Of a stretch of DNA of 64,000 nucleotides, positions 7,293-15,435 are shown in pieces. Source of the DNA: Planctomonas deserti (GTDB taxonomy: Bacteria; Actinomycetota; Actinomycetes; Actinomycetales; Microbacteriaceae); assembly GCF_003067705.1 (NCBI RefSeq), contig NZ_QANL01000002.1:868001-932000 (forward strand). Reading direction: 5' to 3'. The notes beneath the pieces were generated by a model. The model ran no database searches and was not told the DNA's origin. It was given only the letters and a program-made list of their open reading frames with translations. A program made the position numbers and the translations under genes. Each line of letters opens with the position of its first letter. The first letter of the stretch is position 1.

Positions 7293-8573
7293 GTGAATCC
7301 CCCCTCCTCGGGGCCGACGACGTTGTCTTCGGCCCGTATTCGTTGTGCCCTCCTCGCGCTCGCCCTGGGTGGATTCGGCATCGGCGCGACCGAGTTCGTG
7401 GCCATGGGTCTCCTGCCGACGATCGCGGCCGATCTGCTGCCCGACGCCTACGCCGCGTCCCCGGAGGCGGCGAACGCGAAGGCGGGTCTCCTGATCTCGG
7501 CCTACGCGCTCGGCGTCGTCGTCGGCGCCCCGACCATCGCCGCGGCAGCCACCCGCTGGCCCCGCAAGCAGCTGCTGCTGTGCCTGCTCGCCGCGTTCAC
7601 GCTCGGCACGATCCTGTCCGCCGTGCTTCCGACGTTCGAGCTGGTGCTCGCCGCCCGGTTCCTCGCCGCCCTCCCGCACGGGGCGTACTTCGGCATCGCG
7701 TCGCTCGTGGCCGCGTCGCTGATGGGGGAGGGCAAGCGTGCGCGCGGCGTCGCCTTCGTCCTGTCCGGCCTGACGATCTCGAACGTGATCGGCGTGCCCA
7801 TCATCACCTGGGTGGGCCAGACGTCCGGCTGGCGCCTCTCCTACCTGCTGGTGGCCGCGATCTTCGCGGCCACCTTCGCGGCCGTCTGGGTGAGCGTGCC
7901 GCTCCAGCCCGGGGATGCGGGCGCGAGCGTGCGCTCCGAGCTGCGGGTGTTCGCCCGCGGCCAGGTGTGGTGGGCGCTGCTCATCGGCGCCGTCGGGTTC
8001 GGCGGGCTGTTCGCCGTGTACACCTTCGTGTCGCCCATCGTGACCGAGGTCACCGGCCTCGGCCTCGAGCTCGTGCCGGTGACGCTCGTCGTCTGCGGCG
8101 TCGGGATGACCGTCGGCAACTTCGTGGGCGGCTGGTACGCCGACCGGGGGACCCGGCGCTCGATCTTCGTCTTCTTCGGCGCGATGATCGTGTCGCTCGT
8201 CGGCCTCGGGCTGACCGCGTCGACGCTGCCCGGCCTGCTCGTGTTCGTCTTCCTCGTGGGCGCATCCGCCTCCGCGCTGAGCCCCAGCATCCAGGTGCGG
8301 CTCATGGACGTGGCGAAGGACAGCCAGTCCATCGCGGCGGCGCTGAACCACCCGTCGCTCAACATTGGCAACGCGTCGGGCGCCTTCTTCGGCGGCGTCG
8401 GCGTCGCCGCGGGCTTCGGCTACCTGGCGCCGGTGTGGATCGGCCTCGCCATGAGCGTCGTCGGCGTCGCGCTGGCGGCCGTCAGCTTCTCGCTCGACCG
8501 GCCCGCCGCGCGCCCCGCGAGGATCGGCACCGACCCGCGTCCGCGCACGCAGCCGGTGCCCGCGCAGGGCTGA
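7293..8573 (+). CDS. MFS transporter, DHA1 family (AraJ/YdhP/Cml-like), 426 aa
   Basis: Twelve-helix major-facilitator protein. The first helix carries GGFGIGATEFVAMGLLPTIAA, the signature of the DHA1 branch that includes YdhP, AraJ and CmlR-type exporters. A loop 2-3 motif A-like element (ATRWPRKQLLL) follows helix 2, and the second-half equivalent is GGWYADRGTRRSIF. The family exports sugars or drugs such as chloramphenicol; the substrate here is unknown. GTG 7293 lies 6 nt after TAGGCT (7281-7286) with no Shine-Dalgarno, indicating a leaderless mRNA. It stands alone, convergent with the signalling cluster that ends at 8603. Confidence 0.9.
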   Translation: MNPPSSGPTTLSSARIRCALLALALGGFGIGATEFVAMGLLPTIAADLLPDAYAASPEAANAKAGLLISAYALGVVVGAPTIAAAATRWPRKQLLLCLLAAFTLGTILSAVLPTFELVLAARFLAALPHGAYFGIASLVAASLMGEGKRARGVAFVLSGLTISNVIGVPIITWVGQTSGWRLSYLLVAAIFAATFAAVWVSVPLQPGDAGASVRSELRVFARGQVWWALLIGAVGFGGLFAVYTFVSPIVTEVTGLGLELVPVTLVVCGVGMTVGNFVGGWYADRGTRRSIFVFFGAMIVSLVGLGLTASTLPGLLVFVFLVGASASALSPSIQVRLMDVAKDSQSIAAALNHPSLNIGNASGAFFGGVGVAAGFGYLAPVWIGLAMSVVGVALAAVSFSLDRPAARPARIGTDPRPRTQPVPAQG

Positions 8574-8602
8574 GCCGCGGCCCCGATGGGAGGTGACGGG
8601 CG

Positions 8603-9259
8603 CTAGTCGGTCTGCAGCAGGATGCCGTCCTGGATCGCGCGCTTCCGCAGCGCCACCTTCGTGCCGACGTCGAAGCCCGCGACCCGGTACTTCTCGCGGA
8701 TGCGCTTCAGGTAGGACTTCGCCGTCTCCTCGGAGATGCCGAGCTGGTAGGCGACCGACTTCACGGGCTCGCCGCCGCCGTACAGGGCCATGACCCGGCG
8801 CTCCTGCGCGCTGAGCTTGGGCACACCGCCGACATCCGTCGCGTTGATGGCGAGGTCGAGCTCGCTCGAGATGTACGAGGAGCCGACGTTGGCCAGGCGG
8901 ATCGCGTCGACGATCATGCTTGCGTCCTCGCTCTTCACGAGGTAGCCGAGCGCTCCGGACGCGAGGGCCTCGCGCACGACGGCCGGCTCCGAGTACGTGC
9001 TCATGAGCACCGTCTTCACCCCCGTCGTGCGCAGGGTCGACAGCTTCAGCGAGATCGGGATGTTGTCCTTGAGGTCGAGGTCGAGGAGCACGACGTCGAC
9101 GGGGAACTCCGGGTGCGTCAGCAGCTCCGGCCAGGTCGAGACGGCGGCCACCATGTTGATGTCGGTCGCGGCGTTGCGGATCCATTCGGTCAGCGCCCCG
9201 AGGAGCATCTTGTGATCGTCGACGATCGCCAGTCGAATGCGTTCGGTGGGGGATGCCAT
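8603..9259 (-). CDS. NarL/LuxR-family response regulator, 218 aa
   Basis: An N-terminal receiver domain (residues about 9-125) has the acidic pair VDDH at 14-15, phospho-acceptor Asp60 in VVLLDLDL, the conserved Ser/Thr in LMSTYS and Lys in YLVKSED. A C-terminal LuxR-type helix-turn-helix (about 148-210) includes LSAQERRVMALYGGG and ISEETAKSYLKRIREKY. The LSAQE/ETAKSYLKR wording is unusual compared with the common LTxRE/TVKxHV. It is the last gene of the minus-strand cluster 12623-8603, 51 nt after the kinase-like membrane protein. GAAGGA precedes the ATG. It is paralogous to the regulator at 11952-12623, so the cluster has two regulators for one canonical kinase. Confidence 0.93.
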   Translation of the reverse strand: MASPTERIRLAIVDDHKMLLGALTEWIRNAATDINMVAAVSTWPELLTHPEFPVDVVLLDLDLKDNIPISLKLSTLRTTGVKTVLMSTYSEPAVVREALASGALGYLVKSEDASMIVDAIRLANVGSSYISSELDLAINATDVGGVPKLSAQERRVMALYGGGEPVKSVAYQLGISEETAKSYLKRIREKYRVAGFDVGTKVALRKRAIQDGILLQTD

Positions 9260-9310
9260 GTGAGTCCTTCGTCCTGATGCTGTGAAGTGGTGTCCGAGGA
9301 AGCGCTGTGC

Positions 9311-10552
9311 CTACTGGTCTGCGGGGTTGCCGACGATGCAGTCGATCTCGACGCGGATGCTGCCGTCCTTGACCTGGACGACGTGGGAGCCGACCTTGCC
9401 GAGCGCCTCCCACAGCGACGGGTTGACGCGCTTGCGCGGGATGCCCGTCGTGCCGATGACGATGGGCAGGACGACCTTGCGGTCGATGTTCGTGCCCGGG
9501 GCGGGGTGCTTGATCGGACCGAGCGTGAGCTGCACGGTGACGCCCTGCCGGGTGCTGCTCGTGAGCAGGAGCCACGCCGCGGACAGCAGCCCGTCTCGCT
9601 GGCGGGGGTGCATCAGCCCCGCGAGGGCGCCGGGATCGACGAGCCGCACGGACGGGCCGAGGAACTCGGACTCGCTGATGGCGTGGTGCAGCCAGGTCTC
9701 CCGCCTGCCCTCGATGAGGTGCAGGCGCAGCTCCGTCGCGAGCGAGGCCGCGGTGGATGCCGTCTGCGGCGACAGGGGGAGCGGCTCCGCCCCGGTCGCG
9801 ACGTCCTCGAGCAGGCGCTCGGCGGCGAGGTCGAGCCGGGCGAGCTCCTCGGAGGCGAGCATGCCGACAGCGAAGCGCGGGGCGGACACCGTGCTCTGCA
9901 CCTGCACCCGGTCGAGCTCGATCTGCACGATGCGCCGGAAACCCGTGACCACGACGACGCCGACGACGGCGGGGAACATGACGCGGGCGACCGCGACCAC
10001 GAGGGCGGCGAGGGCGGGATCGTCGGGGGTCAGGTCCCCGGGCCGGGTGAGCAGCATCGCCCCGACGAGCACGGCCGCGACGACCGCCGCGGCGGTGATG
10101 ATCTCCCGGGAGCGCCGCAGAGTGACGAGCAGCACGAGCACGCCGCCGACCGAGACGGAGGCGGTGCCGAAGCGCCCGATGTCCTCCTGGGGCAGCACGG
10201 CGATGAGGTCGAGCGCGACCGCGCCGGCCAGGCCGGCGAGCAGGGCCGCGAACGCCCAGTTGGGCAGGCGGGAGGAGTTGCGGCCGACGAAGGATGCGGC
10301 GACGAGTCCGACGCCGATCAGCAGGATCCATGCCCCGACGGTGAGCCCCGCATCGGGGTGGTTGTCGAGCTGGATGACGAACTGGACGAGGCCGCACGCC
10401 ACGATGAGCAGGAAGATCAGGGCGGTGCCGAAGCCCAGGTAGTCCGTGCCGACGGAGGCGGGTCGGCTTCCCGCGGTCTTGATCGGCCTCGTGCGCCTGC
10501 TCTGGATCCCGGCGATGCCGCCGAGCGTGTTCTCCTCTATCGCCGATGTCAC
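9311..10552 (-). CDS. Kinase-like polytopic membrane protein (degenerate histidine-kinase partner?), 413 aa
   Basis: The N-terminal 180 or so residues form about six hydrophobic helices (for example TALIFLLIVACGLVQFVIQL and VMFPAVVGVVVVTGF). The cytoplasmic half has a helical stretch with many Glu and Arg residues (ASEELARLDLAAERLLEDVA) and then an alpha/beta region ending in VQVKDGSIRVEIDCIVGNP. No phospho-acceptor H-box and no G-box of a HATPase are recognisable. Its GTG start overlaps the stop of the true kinase (GTGA), and it precedes a response regulator, so it likely takes part in the same signalling unit. It may be a degenerate kinase or a regulator of the kinase; the function is inferred from position only. 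Confidence 0.7.
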   Translation of the reverse strand: MTSAIEENTLGGIAGIQSRRTRPIKTAGSRPASVGTDYLGFGTALIFLLIVACGLVQFVIQLDNHPDAGLTVGAWILLIGVGLVAASFVGRNSSRLPNWAFAALLAGLAGAVALDLIAVLPQEDIGRFGTASVSVGGVLVLLVTLRRSREIITAAAVVAAVLVGAMLLTRPGDLTPDDPALAALVVAVARVMFPAVVGVVVVTGFRRIVQIELDRVQVQSTVSAPRFAVGMLASEELARLDLAAERLLEDVATGAEPLPLSPQTASTAASLATELRLHLIEGRRETWLHHAISESEFLGPSVRLVDPGALAGLMHPRQRDGLLSAAWLLLTSSTRQGVTVQLTLGPIKHPAPGTNIDRKVVLPIVIGTTGIPRKRVNPSLWEALGKVGSHVVQVKDGSIRVEIDCIVGNPADQ

Positions 10553-11712
10553 TTCGGCACCTCCAGAACGACGGTCGTGCCGGAGCCCGGGGCCGAGAAC
10601 AGGCGGGCGTTGCCGCCGACGTCACGGAGCCGGGCGACGACGGATTCCTTGAAGCCGAGCTTCTGCGTGTCGATGTCGCCGATCTCGAAGCCGACGCCGG
10701 AGTCGGTGACCATGGCGCGCACCGTGGTGTCATCGTCGGTGATGGTGACGTGCGCCACGGTGACGCCGGAGTGGCGGCGCACGTTCTCCAGGCACTCAGC
10801 GAGCGAGAGCAGGAAGGCGTCGAGGATCTCGCTCGGCAGGAGCACCTGCCCGGTGCCGTGCCAGCTGACCTCGAGGCCCATCCGTCCGAAGCGCTGCTTT
10901 ACGTTCTCGAGCGTGTTGCCGAGCACCGACTCCGTGACGGGCTCGAGCGTGTAGTCCCCGGACGCCTGCGGGGCCGGGGTCGCGCCGAGCCGCAGCTGGC
11001 GCAGCAGCCGGGCGTCGTCGCTCGCCTGCTGGCGGAGCGCCGCCTCGGAGACGCCGTAGCCGGAGTGTGCGAGGAGCGTCAGCGTCGCGAGCACGGTGTC
11101 GTGGAGCAGCCGGGCGCCCTGCCGGCGCTGCGCCTCCGTCTCGCTGGCCTGCCGCTCGGCCCGGTGGGCGCGGCCGATGTTGGCGATGCGCCGCGACGCG
11201 CGGCGCAGGCTGGCACTCAGCCAGGAGCCGATGAGGAACGCGGCGACCCAGACGAAGAGCACGAACGCGAGCAGCGGCGTGGTGTAGCCGGTGCCGGAGG
11301 TGACGAAGAGGGTGAGGGCCACGGAGACGAGGAACGCCACCGCGACGACGGCGTTCCGCCAGGTGCGGGGCTTCGAGGCGATGGCGATGGAGGACGTGGA
11401 GCCACCGGCGAGCATCGCCGCGGCGAGCATCCCGGCGAGCGTCGGCCCGCTCTCCGGCCGCAGGCTGAGGAGCATCACGATGGAGACGGCGCTCGCGTTC
11501 GTCAGCACGGCCCAGGGCAGCCAGGACCCGATGGAGATGCGGTACTGGCTGTAGGCGAGCAGGGCGAAGAGCGGCAGCGTGAGCACGAGCGTGCCCGGTT
11601 CGATCGCGCCGGGCAGTACCAGCAGCAGGAGCGCGAGCGCGGTGAAGCCGTGTCCGAACACCCGCGCCGTCCGTTGGAGCAGAAGGTCGCGCTCCCGCAG
11701 GATCCGTTCCAT
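10549..11712 (-). CDS. NarL-type sensor histidine kinase, 387 aa
   Basis: Residues about 15-165 hold six hydrophobic helices with short loops and no large extracellular sensor domain, suggesting membrane-state or intramembrane sensing. A coiled linker (ASRRIANIGRAHRAERQA) leads to the dimerisation/phosphoacceptor helix LLHDTVLATLTLLAH with His at about residue 204. The C-terminal HATPase has DSGVGFEIGD (G-box) near residue 350 and ends GSGTTVVLEVPK. The long upstream extension of the frame to 11955 is not used: ATG 11712 has GAGG close upstream, and the extra residues are non-conserved in character. It overlaps the next gene by 4 nt. Confidence 0.9.
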   Translation of the reverse strand: MERILRERDLLLQRTARVFGHGFTALALLLLVLPGAIEPGTLVLTLPLFALLAYSQYRISIGSWLPWAVLTNASAVSIVMLLSLRPESGPTLAGMLAAAMLAGGSTSSIAIASKPRTWRNAVVAVAFLVSVALTLFVTSGTGYTTPLLAFVLFVWVAAFLIGSWLSASLRRASRRIANIGRAHRAERQASETEAQRRQGARLLHDTVLATLTLLAHSGYGVSEAALRQQASDDARLLRQLRLGATPAPQASGDYTLEPVTESVLGNTLENVKQRFGRMGLEVSWHGTGQVLLPSEILDAFLLSLAECLENVRRHSGVTVAHVTITDDDTTVRAMVTDSGVGFEIGDIDTQKLGFKESVVARLRDVGGNARLFSAPGSGTTVVLEVPK

Positions 11713-11910
11713 TCGTCCTCGGCCACTCGCTCGCGTGAATAGGGAAGCGGGAAGTGGCCGATGCGTGCATCGAAGCCTGACCCCCCGCGGGGGCTCCACA
11801 AGCGTCAAAAAAATGACCGATCCCCCACCGAGCATCTTAGGCGGGAAACCGCCGATCCGGTTACTGCATTGGGGAAATCCGCCCGGTATGACGCCCCGTG
11901 AAGCGGAGGA

Positions 11911-11947
11911 GGCGGCCCCGTTGAGGTATCCCCCCAACGGGGCCGCC
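11911..11947 (-). terminator. Strong hairpin after the second response regulator
   Basis: A 13-bp perfect stem (GGCGGCCCCGTTG at 11911-11923 with its complement at 11935-11947) and an 11-nt loop lie 4 nt beyond the minus-strand stop at 11952. There is no long T-run, as is common for actinobacterial terminators. It may separate regulator 2 from the kinase transcript or limit read-through. Confidence 0.65.
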
Positions 11948-11951
11948 GCGG

Positions 11952-12623
11952 TCACTCGGGGGTGATCCAGCCCTGGCGCACCGCGTGGCGGCGCAGCAGG
12001 AGCTTGGACCCGAGGTCGATGCCCACGGCGAGGTACTTGCGCCGGGCCCGCTTGATGTAGGACTTGACGGTCTCCTGCGTGGTCTCCATGTCCTCGGCGA
12101 CCTGCCGGATCGACCGGCCCGCCGCGTAGAGCACGAGCGCGCGCATCTCCTGCCGGCCGAGGCCGGGGTCGACGTCGGACGCGCCGTCGGTCAGCGCGCG
12201 CTGCACGACCGGCGAGTGGCGCTGGCGGTCGACGGCGGCCGCGCGGATGGCCTCGAGCAGCTCGGCGGCGGACTCGCTCTTCGGCACGAAGGCGATGGCG
12301 CCGGCGCGGATCGCGCCGCGGATGGACGCGGTGTCGGCGTGCCTGCTGATGACGATGGTCTTGGCGCCGGCGGCGGAGATCGCGCGGATCTTCACGCCGA
12401 TCGGGATGTCGTCCTCGAGGTTCAGGTCGAGCACGACGATGTCTGTCGGGAACGCCTCACTGGCCAGCAGTCCCCGCCACGACGTCGTCATCACGGCGAC
12501 GTCGATGCCGCTGCGCGATTTCGCCAGCCGGGCGCTCAGCCCGTCGAGCAGGAGTTGATGGTCGTCCACGATTGCGACGCGGAGACGGGCGGGCGCAGGG
12601 GCGCTGAGGGACGTGCGGGTCAT
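11952..12623 (-). CDS. NarL/LuxR-family response regulator, 223 aa
   Basis: Receiver domain with VDDHQ at about residues 20-22, phospho-acceptor Asp66 in DIVVLDLNL, VISRHAD and FVPKSES positions, then a LuxR helix-turn-helix (LGRQEMRALVLYAAG followed by ETVKSYIKRARRKYL). The layout and the DDIPIGVKIRAISAAGAKT stretch match the regulator at 8603, so the two are paralogues. The start is placed at ATG 12623 (MTRTSLSAPA); 12 further upstream codons are open but lack support. A TAGTAT box on the minus strand (12697-12692) and a hairpin at 12651-12675 lie upstream, giving a leader of roughly 60 nt. The kinase gene follows after 239 nt including a terminator, so this regulator may be transcribed separately. 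Confidence 0.92.
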   Translation of the reverse strand: MTRTSLSAPAPARLRVAIVDDHQLLLDGLSARLAKSRSGIDVAVMTTSWRGLLASEAFPTDIVVLDLNLEDDIPIGVKIRAISAAGAKTIVISRHADTASIRGAIRAGAIAFVPKSESAAELLEAIRAAAVDRQRHSPVVQRALTDGASDVDPGLGRQEMRALVLYAAGRSIRQVAEDMETTQETVKSYIKRARRKYLAVGIDLGSKLLLRRHAVRQGWITPE

Positions 12624-12650
12624 CGACCGATCCAGTTCTCTTCGCCCGCA

Positions 12651-12675
12651 TTCCGGCACCCCCCGTGCCAGGAAT
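12651..12675 (-). promoter_or_regulatory. Hairpin in the 5' leader of the response regulator gene
   Basis: ATTCCGGCAC pairs with GTGCC-A-GGAAT (10 bp with one bulge) around a CCCC loop. It sits between the TAGTAT box (12692-12697) and ATG 12623, within the predicted 5' untranslated region. A role in translation or stability is possible but unproven. Confidence 0.4.
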
Positions 12676-12782
12676 TGCGGGGTCTGGCGAAATACTAGGA
12701 ACGAACGGGGGCGCGCGGGGGCGCGACAGGGCGTTTCACCCCTGTACTGGGGCGCACGCCTGCCCCCCGTACAGGTGCATCC

Positions 12783-12798
12783 GCCCCCGTTCGGGGGC
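12783..12798 (-). terminator. Short GC hairpin after metX
   Basis: GCCCCC and GGGGGC flank a GTTC loop 11 nt beyond the metX stop on the minus strand. A second partial copy of the GGGGGC arm follows at 12803. It is a weak intrinsic terminator candidate. Confidence 0.45.
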
Positions 12799-12809
12799 TG
12801 TTCGGGGGC

Positions 12810-14015
12810 TCAGGTCGCGAGAAGGCGTCCGAGGTGGTGCCCCACGGCGTCGTCCTCGATGAGGAAGCCGTCGTGTCCGAACGCGCTCGTGATCACCGCG
12901 GGCTCGTCGCCGTCCAGAGTGCTCGGGATGTAACGGGCGAGCACCTCCTGGTCGGGCACGGGGAACAGGCGGTCGCTGTCGATGCCGAGCACGAGGGTCC
13001 GCGCCGTGATGCCGGCGAGCGCGCGCGCGACGCCGCCGCGATCCCGGCCCACGTCGTGGGAGTTCATGGAGTCGACCAGCCGGAGGTAGCTGTTCGCGTC
13101 GAAGCGCCGCGTGAAGCGGTTGCCGTGGAAGTCGAGGTAGGACTCGACCGCGAAGCGCCCCTCGCCGCCGAGCGGGCTGATGCCGCTCTGCCAGGAGCGC
13201 TCGAACCGGTCGTTGAGCTCGCTCGGGCTGCGGTAGTTGAGCAGCGCCATGCGGCGGGCGAGCGCGAGGCCGAGGTGCGGCCCCTCGCCGTCGGGGGCGT
13301 CGTAGTACTCGCCGCCACGGAACTGAGGGTCGATCCGCACGGCCTGCGCCTGCACGGAGTTCAGGGCGATCTGGTCGGCGCTCGACCTCGGCGGCGCGGC
13401 GAGCACGGCGAGCCGCTCCACCCGGTCGGGAGCGAGGATGCCCCACTCGAGCGCGTGCATGCCGCCCATCGAGCCGCCGATGACGGCCGCCCAGCGGTCG
13501 ATGCCGATCGCGTCGGAGAACGCGATCTGCGCGCGTACCTGGTCGCGGATGGTGACGTAGGGGAATCGCGGGCCCCACTCGCGCCCGTCCGGCGCGAGCG
13601 AGGCGGGACCGGTCGTGCCCTGGCAGCCGCCGAGCATGTTCGGCGCGACCACGAACCAGCGGTCCGTGTCGATGGCCTTGCCCGGCCCCACTATCCCGGA
13701 CCACCAGCCCGCGGTGGGCTGACCCGGGCCGGCGGGTCCGACGACGTGGCCGTCCCCCGTGAGTGCGTGCAGCACGAGCACCGCGTTGTCCCGTTCGGGG
13801 GAGAGCTCGCCCCAGGTCTCGTAGGCGACGCGCACGGCGGGCAGCTCGTCGCCGCGATCGAACCGGAAGCGCCCGATCGGGGCGAAGCGCCGCTCGAAGA
13901 TCGGGTCGCCCTCGCGCCACGCGCCGCTCGCCGGAGGCTTGCCGAGCAGCGATCGCACCTGGGCGTCCGTGACAAAGCTCGACGGAACCGTGTCTTCGGA
14001 GATCTGCCAGTCCAT
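12810..14015 (-). CDS. metX: Homoserine O-acetyltransferase MetX, 401 aa
   Basis: Transfers acetyl from acetyl-CoA to L-homoserine, the first committed step of methionine synthesis. The protein is an alpha/beta hydrolase. ALTGDGHVVGP and the oxyanion region precede the nucleophile elbow GGSMGGMHALEWG with the catalytic Ser. VLGIDSDRLFPV supplies the Asp, and AFGHDGFLIE the His. The length is normal for actinobacterial MetX. Its partner metY lies 1.4 kb away on the same strand, but a sigma factor gene on the opposite strand separates them, so the two are not one operon. A minus-strand TCTACT box lies about 9 nt before the ATG. Confidence 0.95.
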   Translation of the reverse strand: MDWQISEDTVPSSFVTDAQVRSLLGKPPASGAWREGDPIFERRFAPIGRFRFDRGDELPAVRVAYETWGELSPERDNAVLVLHALTGDGHVVGPAGPGQPTAGWWSGIVGPGKAIDTDRWFVVAPNMLGGCQGTTGPASLAPDGREWGPRFPYVTIRDQVRAQIAFSDAIGIDRWAAVIGGSMGGMHALEWGILAPDRVERLAVLAAPPRSSADQIALNSVQAQAVRIDPQFRGGEYYDAPDGEGPHLGLALARRMALLNYRSPSELNDRFERSWQSGISPLGGEGRFAVESYLDFHGNRFTRRFDANSYLRLVDSMNSHDVGRDRGGVARALAGITARTLVLGIDSDRLFPVPDQEVLARYIPSTLDGDEPAVITSAFGHDGFLIEDDAVGHHLGRLLAT

Positions 14016-14281
14016 GGTGAGTCAAGTAGAGCAGAAGCGCATACGGCCCGGAGAAGTGTTACGCCGTGCCCGATTCCCGCGGGGACAGGGAGGCCGGGTG
14101 CCGGGGCATCGGTGCGCGTACCCGTGTAGGTCGTTTCCGGCCCGGTGTCAAGCCTCGGAATGTAAATGACGATCGTTATGGATTGGAACTACAGTCAAGT
14201 CACTGGCCCCCGAACGGGGGACGGCCCAGGGGTCGAGTTGGACCGGTCGGCCGTGGATCGCGCCGGTATGGAGGGAATCTG

Positions 14282-15295
14282 ATGACGATCATCGATGACG
14301 CAACAGGAACGAAGACCACGAAGGGCGAGGCCCCTCTGCGGATCGCGCTCAACGACGACGACGAGATCGAGCAGCGCGCCGGATTCATCCTCGGCGCCTC
14401 CCTCGACCCGGTGAAGGACTATCTGCGGCAGCTGTCGAAGGTGCCGCTGCTGACGGCCGAGGAGGAGGTCTCGCTGGCGAAGCGGATCGAGGTCGGCGTG
14501 TTCGCGCAGGAGAAGCTCGACACCGAGACCGATCTCGACGACCAGCTGCGCCGAGACCTGAAGTGGCTCGCGCACGACGGCGCGGTCGCGAAGGAGAACC
14601 TGGTCAGCGCGAACCTGCGCCTGGTCGTCAGCATCGCCAAGCGCTACACCGGCCGCGGCATGCCGTTCATGGACCTGATCCAGGAGGGCAACATGGGCCT
14701 GGTCCGGGCGGTGGAGAAGTTCGACTTCACCACCGGGTTCAAGTTCTCGACCTACGGGTCCTGGTGGATCCGTCAGGCCATCGCCCGGGCGCTGGCCGAC
14801 CAGTCCCGCACGATCCGCATCCCCGTGCACACGGTCGAGCTGATCAACAAGATCGCCCGCATGGAGCGGGAGCTGCGCATGGAGCTCGGCCGCGACGCCA
14901 CGATCGAGGAGGTGGCCAAGGAGGTCGACCTCCCCGTCGAGAAGGTCAAGGACCTCCGCGACCGCGGCCGCGACCCCCTCTCCCTGCACTCCGCCCTCGG
15001 CGACGAGGGCGACGGCGAGTTCGGCGACATCATCGAGGACACCGACACCATCCAGCCCCTGGACTCCGTGACGGCGAAGATGCTGAACCAGCACGTCGCC
15101 ACCCTGATGGAGTCCCTGCCCACCCGGGAGAGGGAGATCCTCACCCTCCGCTTCGGCTTCGGGGACGGGCAGACGAAGACGTACGAGCAGATCGGCATGC
15201 TCTACGGGGTCACCCGCGAGCGCATCCGTCAGGTGGAGCTGAAGACGATCGCTCACCTGCGCTCGATCGCGGCGCACGAGTACCTCGAGGACTGA
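14282..15295 (+). CDS. Group-2 RNA polymerase sigma factor (SigB/RpoD-like), 337 aa
   Basis: Region 1.2 is [21 protein letters not shown]. Region 2 includes [29 protein letters not shown] and the -10 recognition segment [17 protein letters not shown]. Region 3 includes [13 protein letters not shown]. Region 4 includes [14 protein letters not shown] and the -35 helix [14 protein letters not shown]. It lacks the long acidic N-terminal extension of actinobacterial housekeeping SigA, so it is best read as a primary-like group-2 factor (SigB/HrdB-related) used in stress or stationary phase. ATG 14282 has GGAGGG 6 nt upstream, and the frame's earlier residues are not conserved. A 19-bp terminator follows. 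It lies between metX and metY on the opposite strand. Confidence 0.93.
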   Translation: MTIIDDATGTKTTKGEAPLRIALNDDDEIEQRAGFILGASLDPVKDYLRQLSKVPLLTAEEEVSLAKRIEVGVFAQEKLDTETDLDDQLRRDLKWLAHDGAVAKENLVSANLRLVVSIAKRYTGRGMPFMDLIQEGNMGLVRAVEKFDFTTGFKFSTYGSWWIRQAIARALADQSRTIRIPVHTVELINKIARMERELRMELGRDATIEEVAKEVDLPVEKVKDLRDRGRDPLSLHSALGDEGDGEFGDIIEDTDTIQPLDSVTAKMLNQHVATLMESLPTREREILTLRFGFGDGQTKTYEQIGMLYGVTRERIRQVELKTIAHLRSIAAHEYLED

Positions 15296-15332
15296 CACGG
15301 GGCGCCGGCGGCGGCGCGCACAGCGACACCCA

Positions 15333-15374
15333 GGGAAACGGTCCCCGAGCCAGGCGGCTCGGGGACCGTTTCCC
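15333..15374. terminator. Bidirectional 19-bp hairpin between sigma gene and metY
   Basis: A 19-bp perfect inverted repeat (15333-15351 with 15356-15374) has a 4-nt loop AGGC. GGGAAACGG and its complement CCGTTTCCC form the base of the stem, and CGTTTCC follows on the plus strand. It sits between convergent genes ending at 15295 (+) and 15436 (-) and probably serves both. Confidence 0.85.
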
Positions 15375-15435
15375 GTTTCCATGTGGCCTCCGCAGCGGGG
15401 CGGAGCCCACGTGGGGGACCAGACCGCGGGGCGGA

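Noticed and set aside
7230-10733. Very long open frame of 1167 codons on the minus strand
   Set aside because: It runs antisense or out of frame across the MFS, regulator and kinase genes. Composition is dominated by Arg, Ala, Gly and His as in shadow frames of high-GC DNA.
14145-14281. ECF or SigH-type promoter (GGAAT...GTT) before the group-2 sigma gene
   Set aside because: GGAATG at 14158 is only about 13 bp from CGTT, too short for the usual spacing. No other convincing -35/-10 pair was found.
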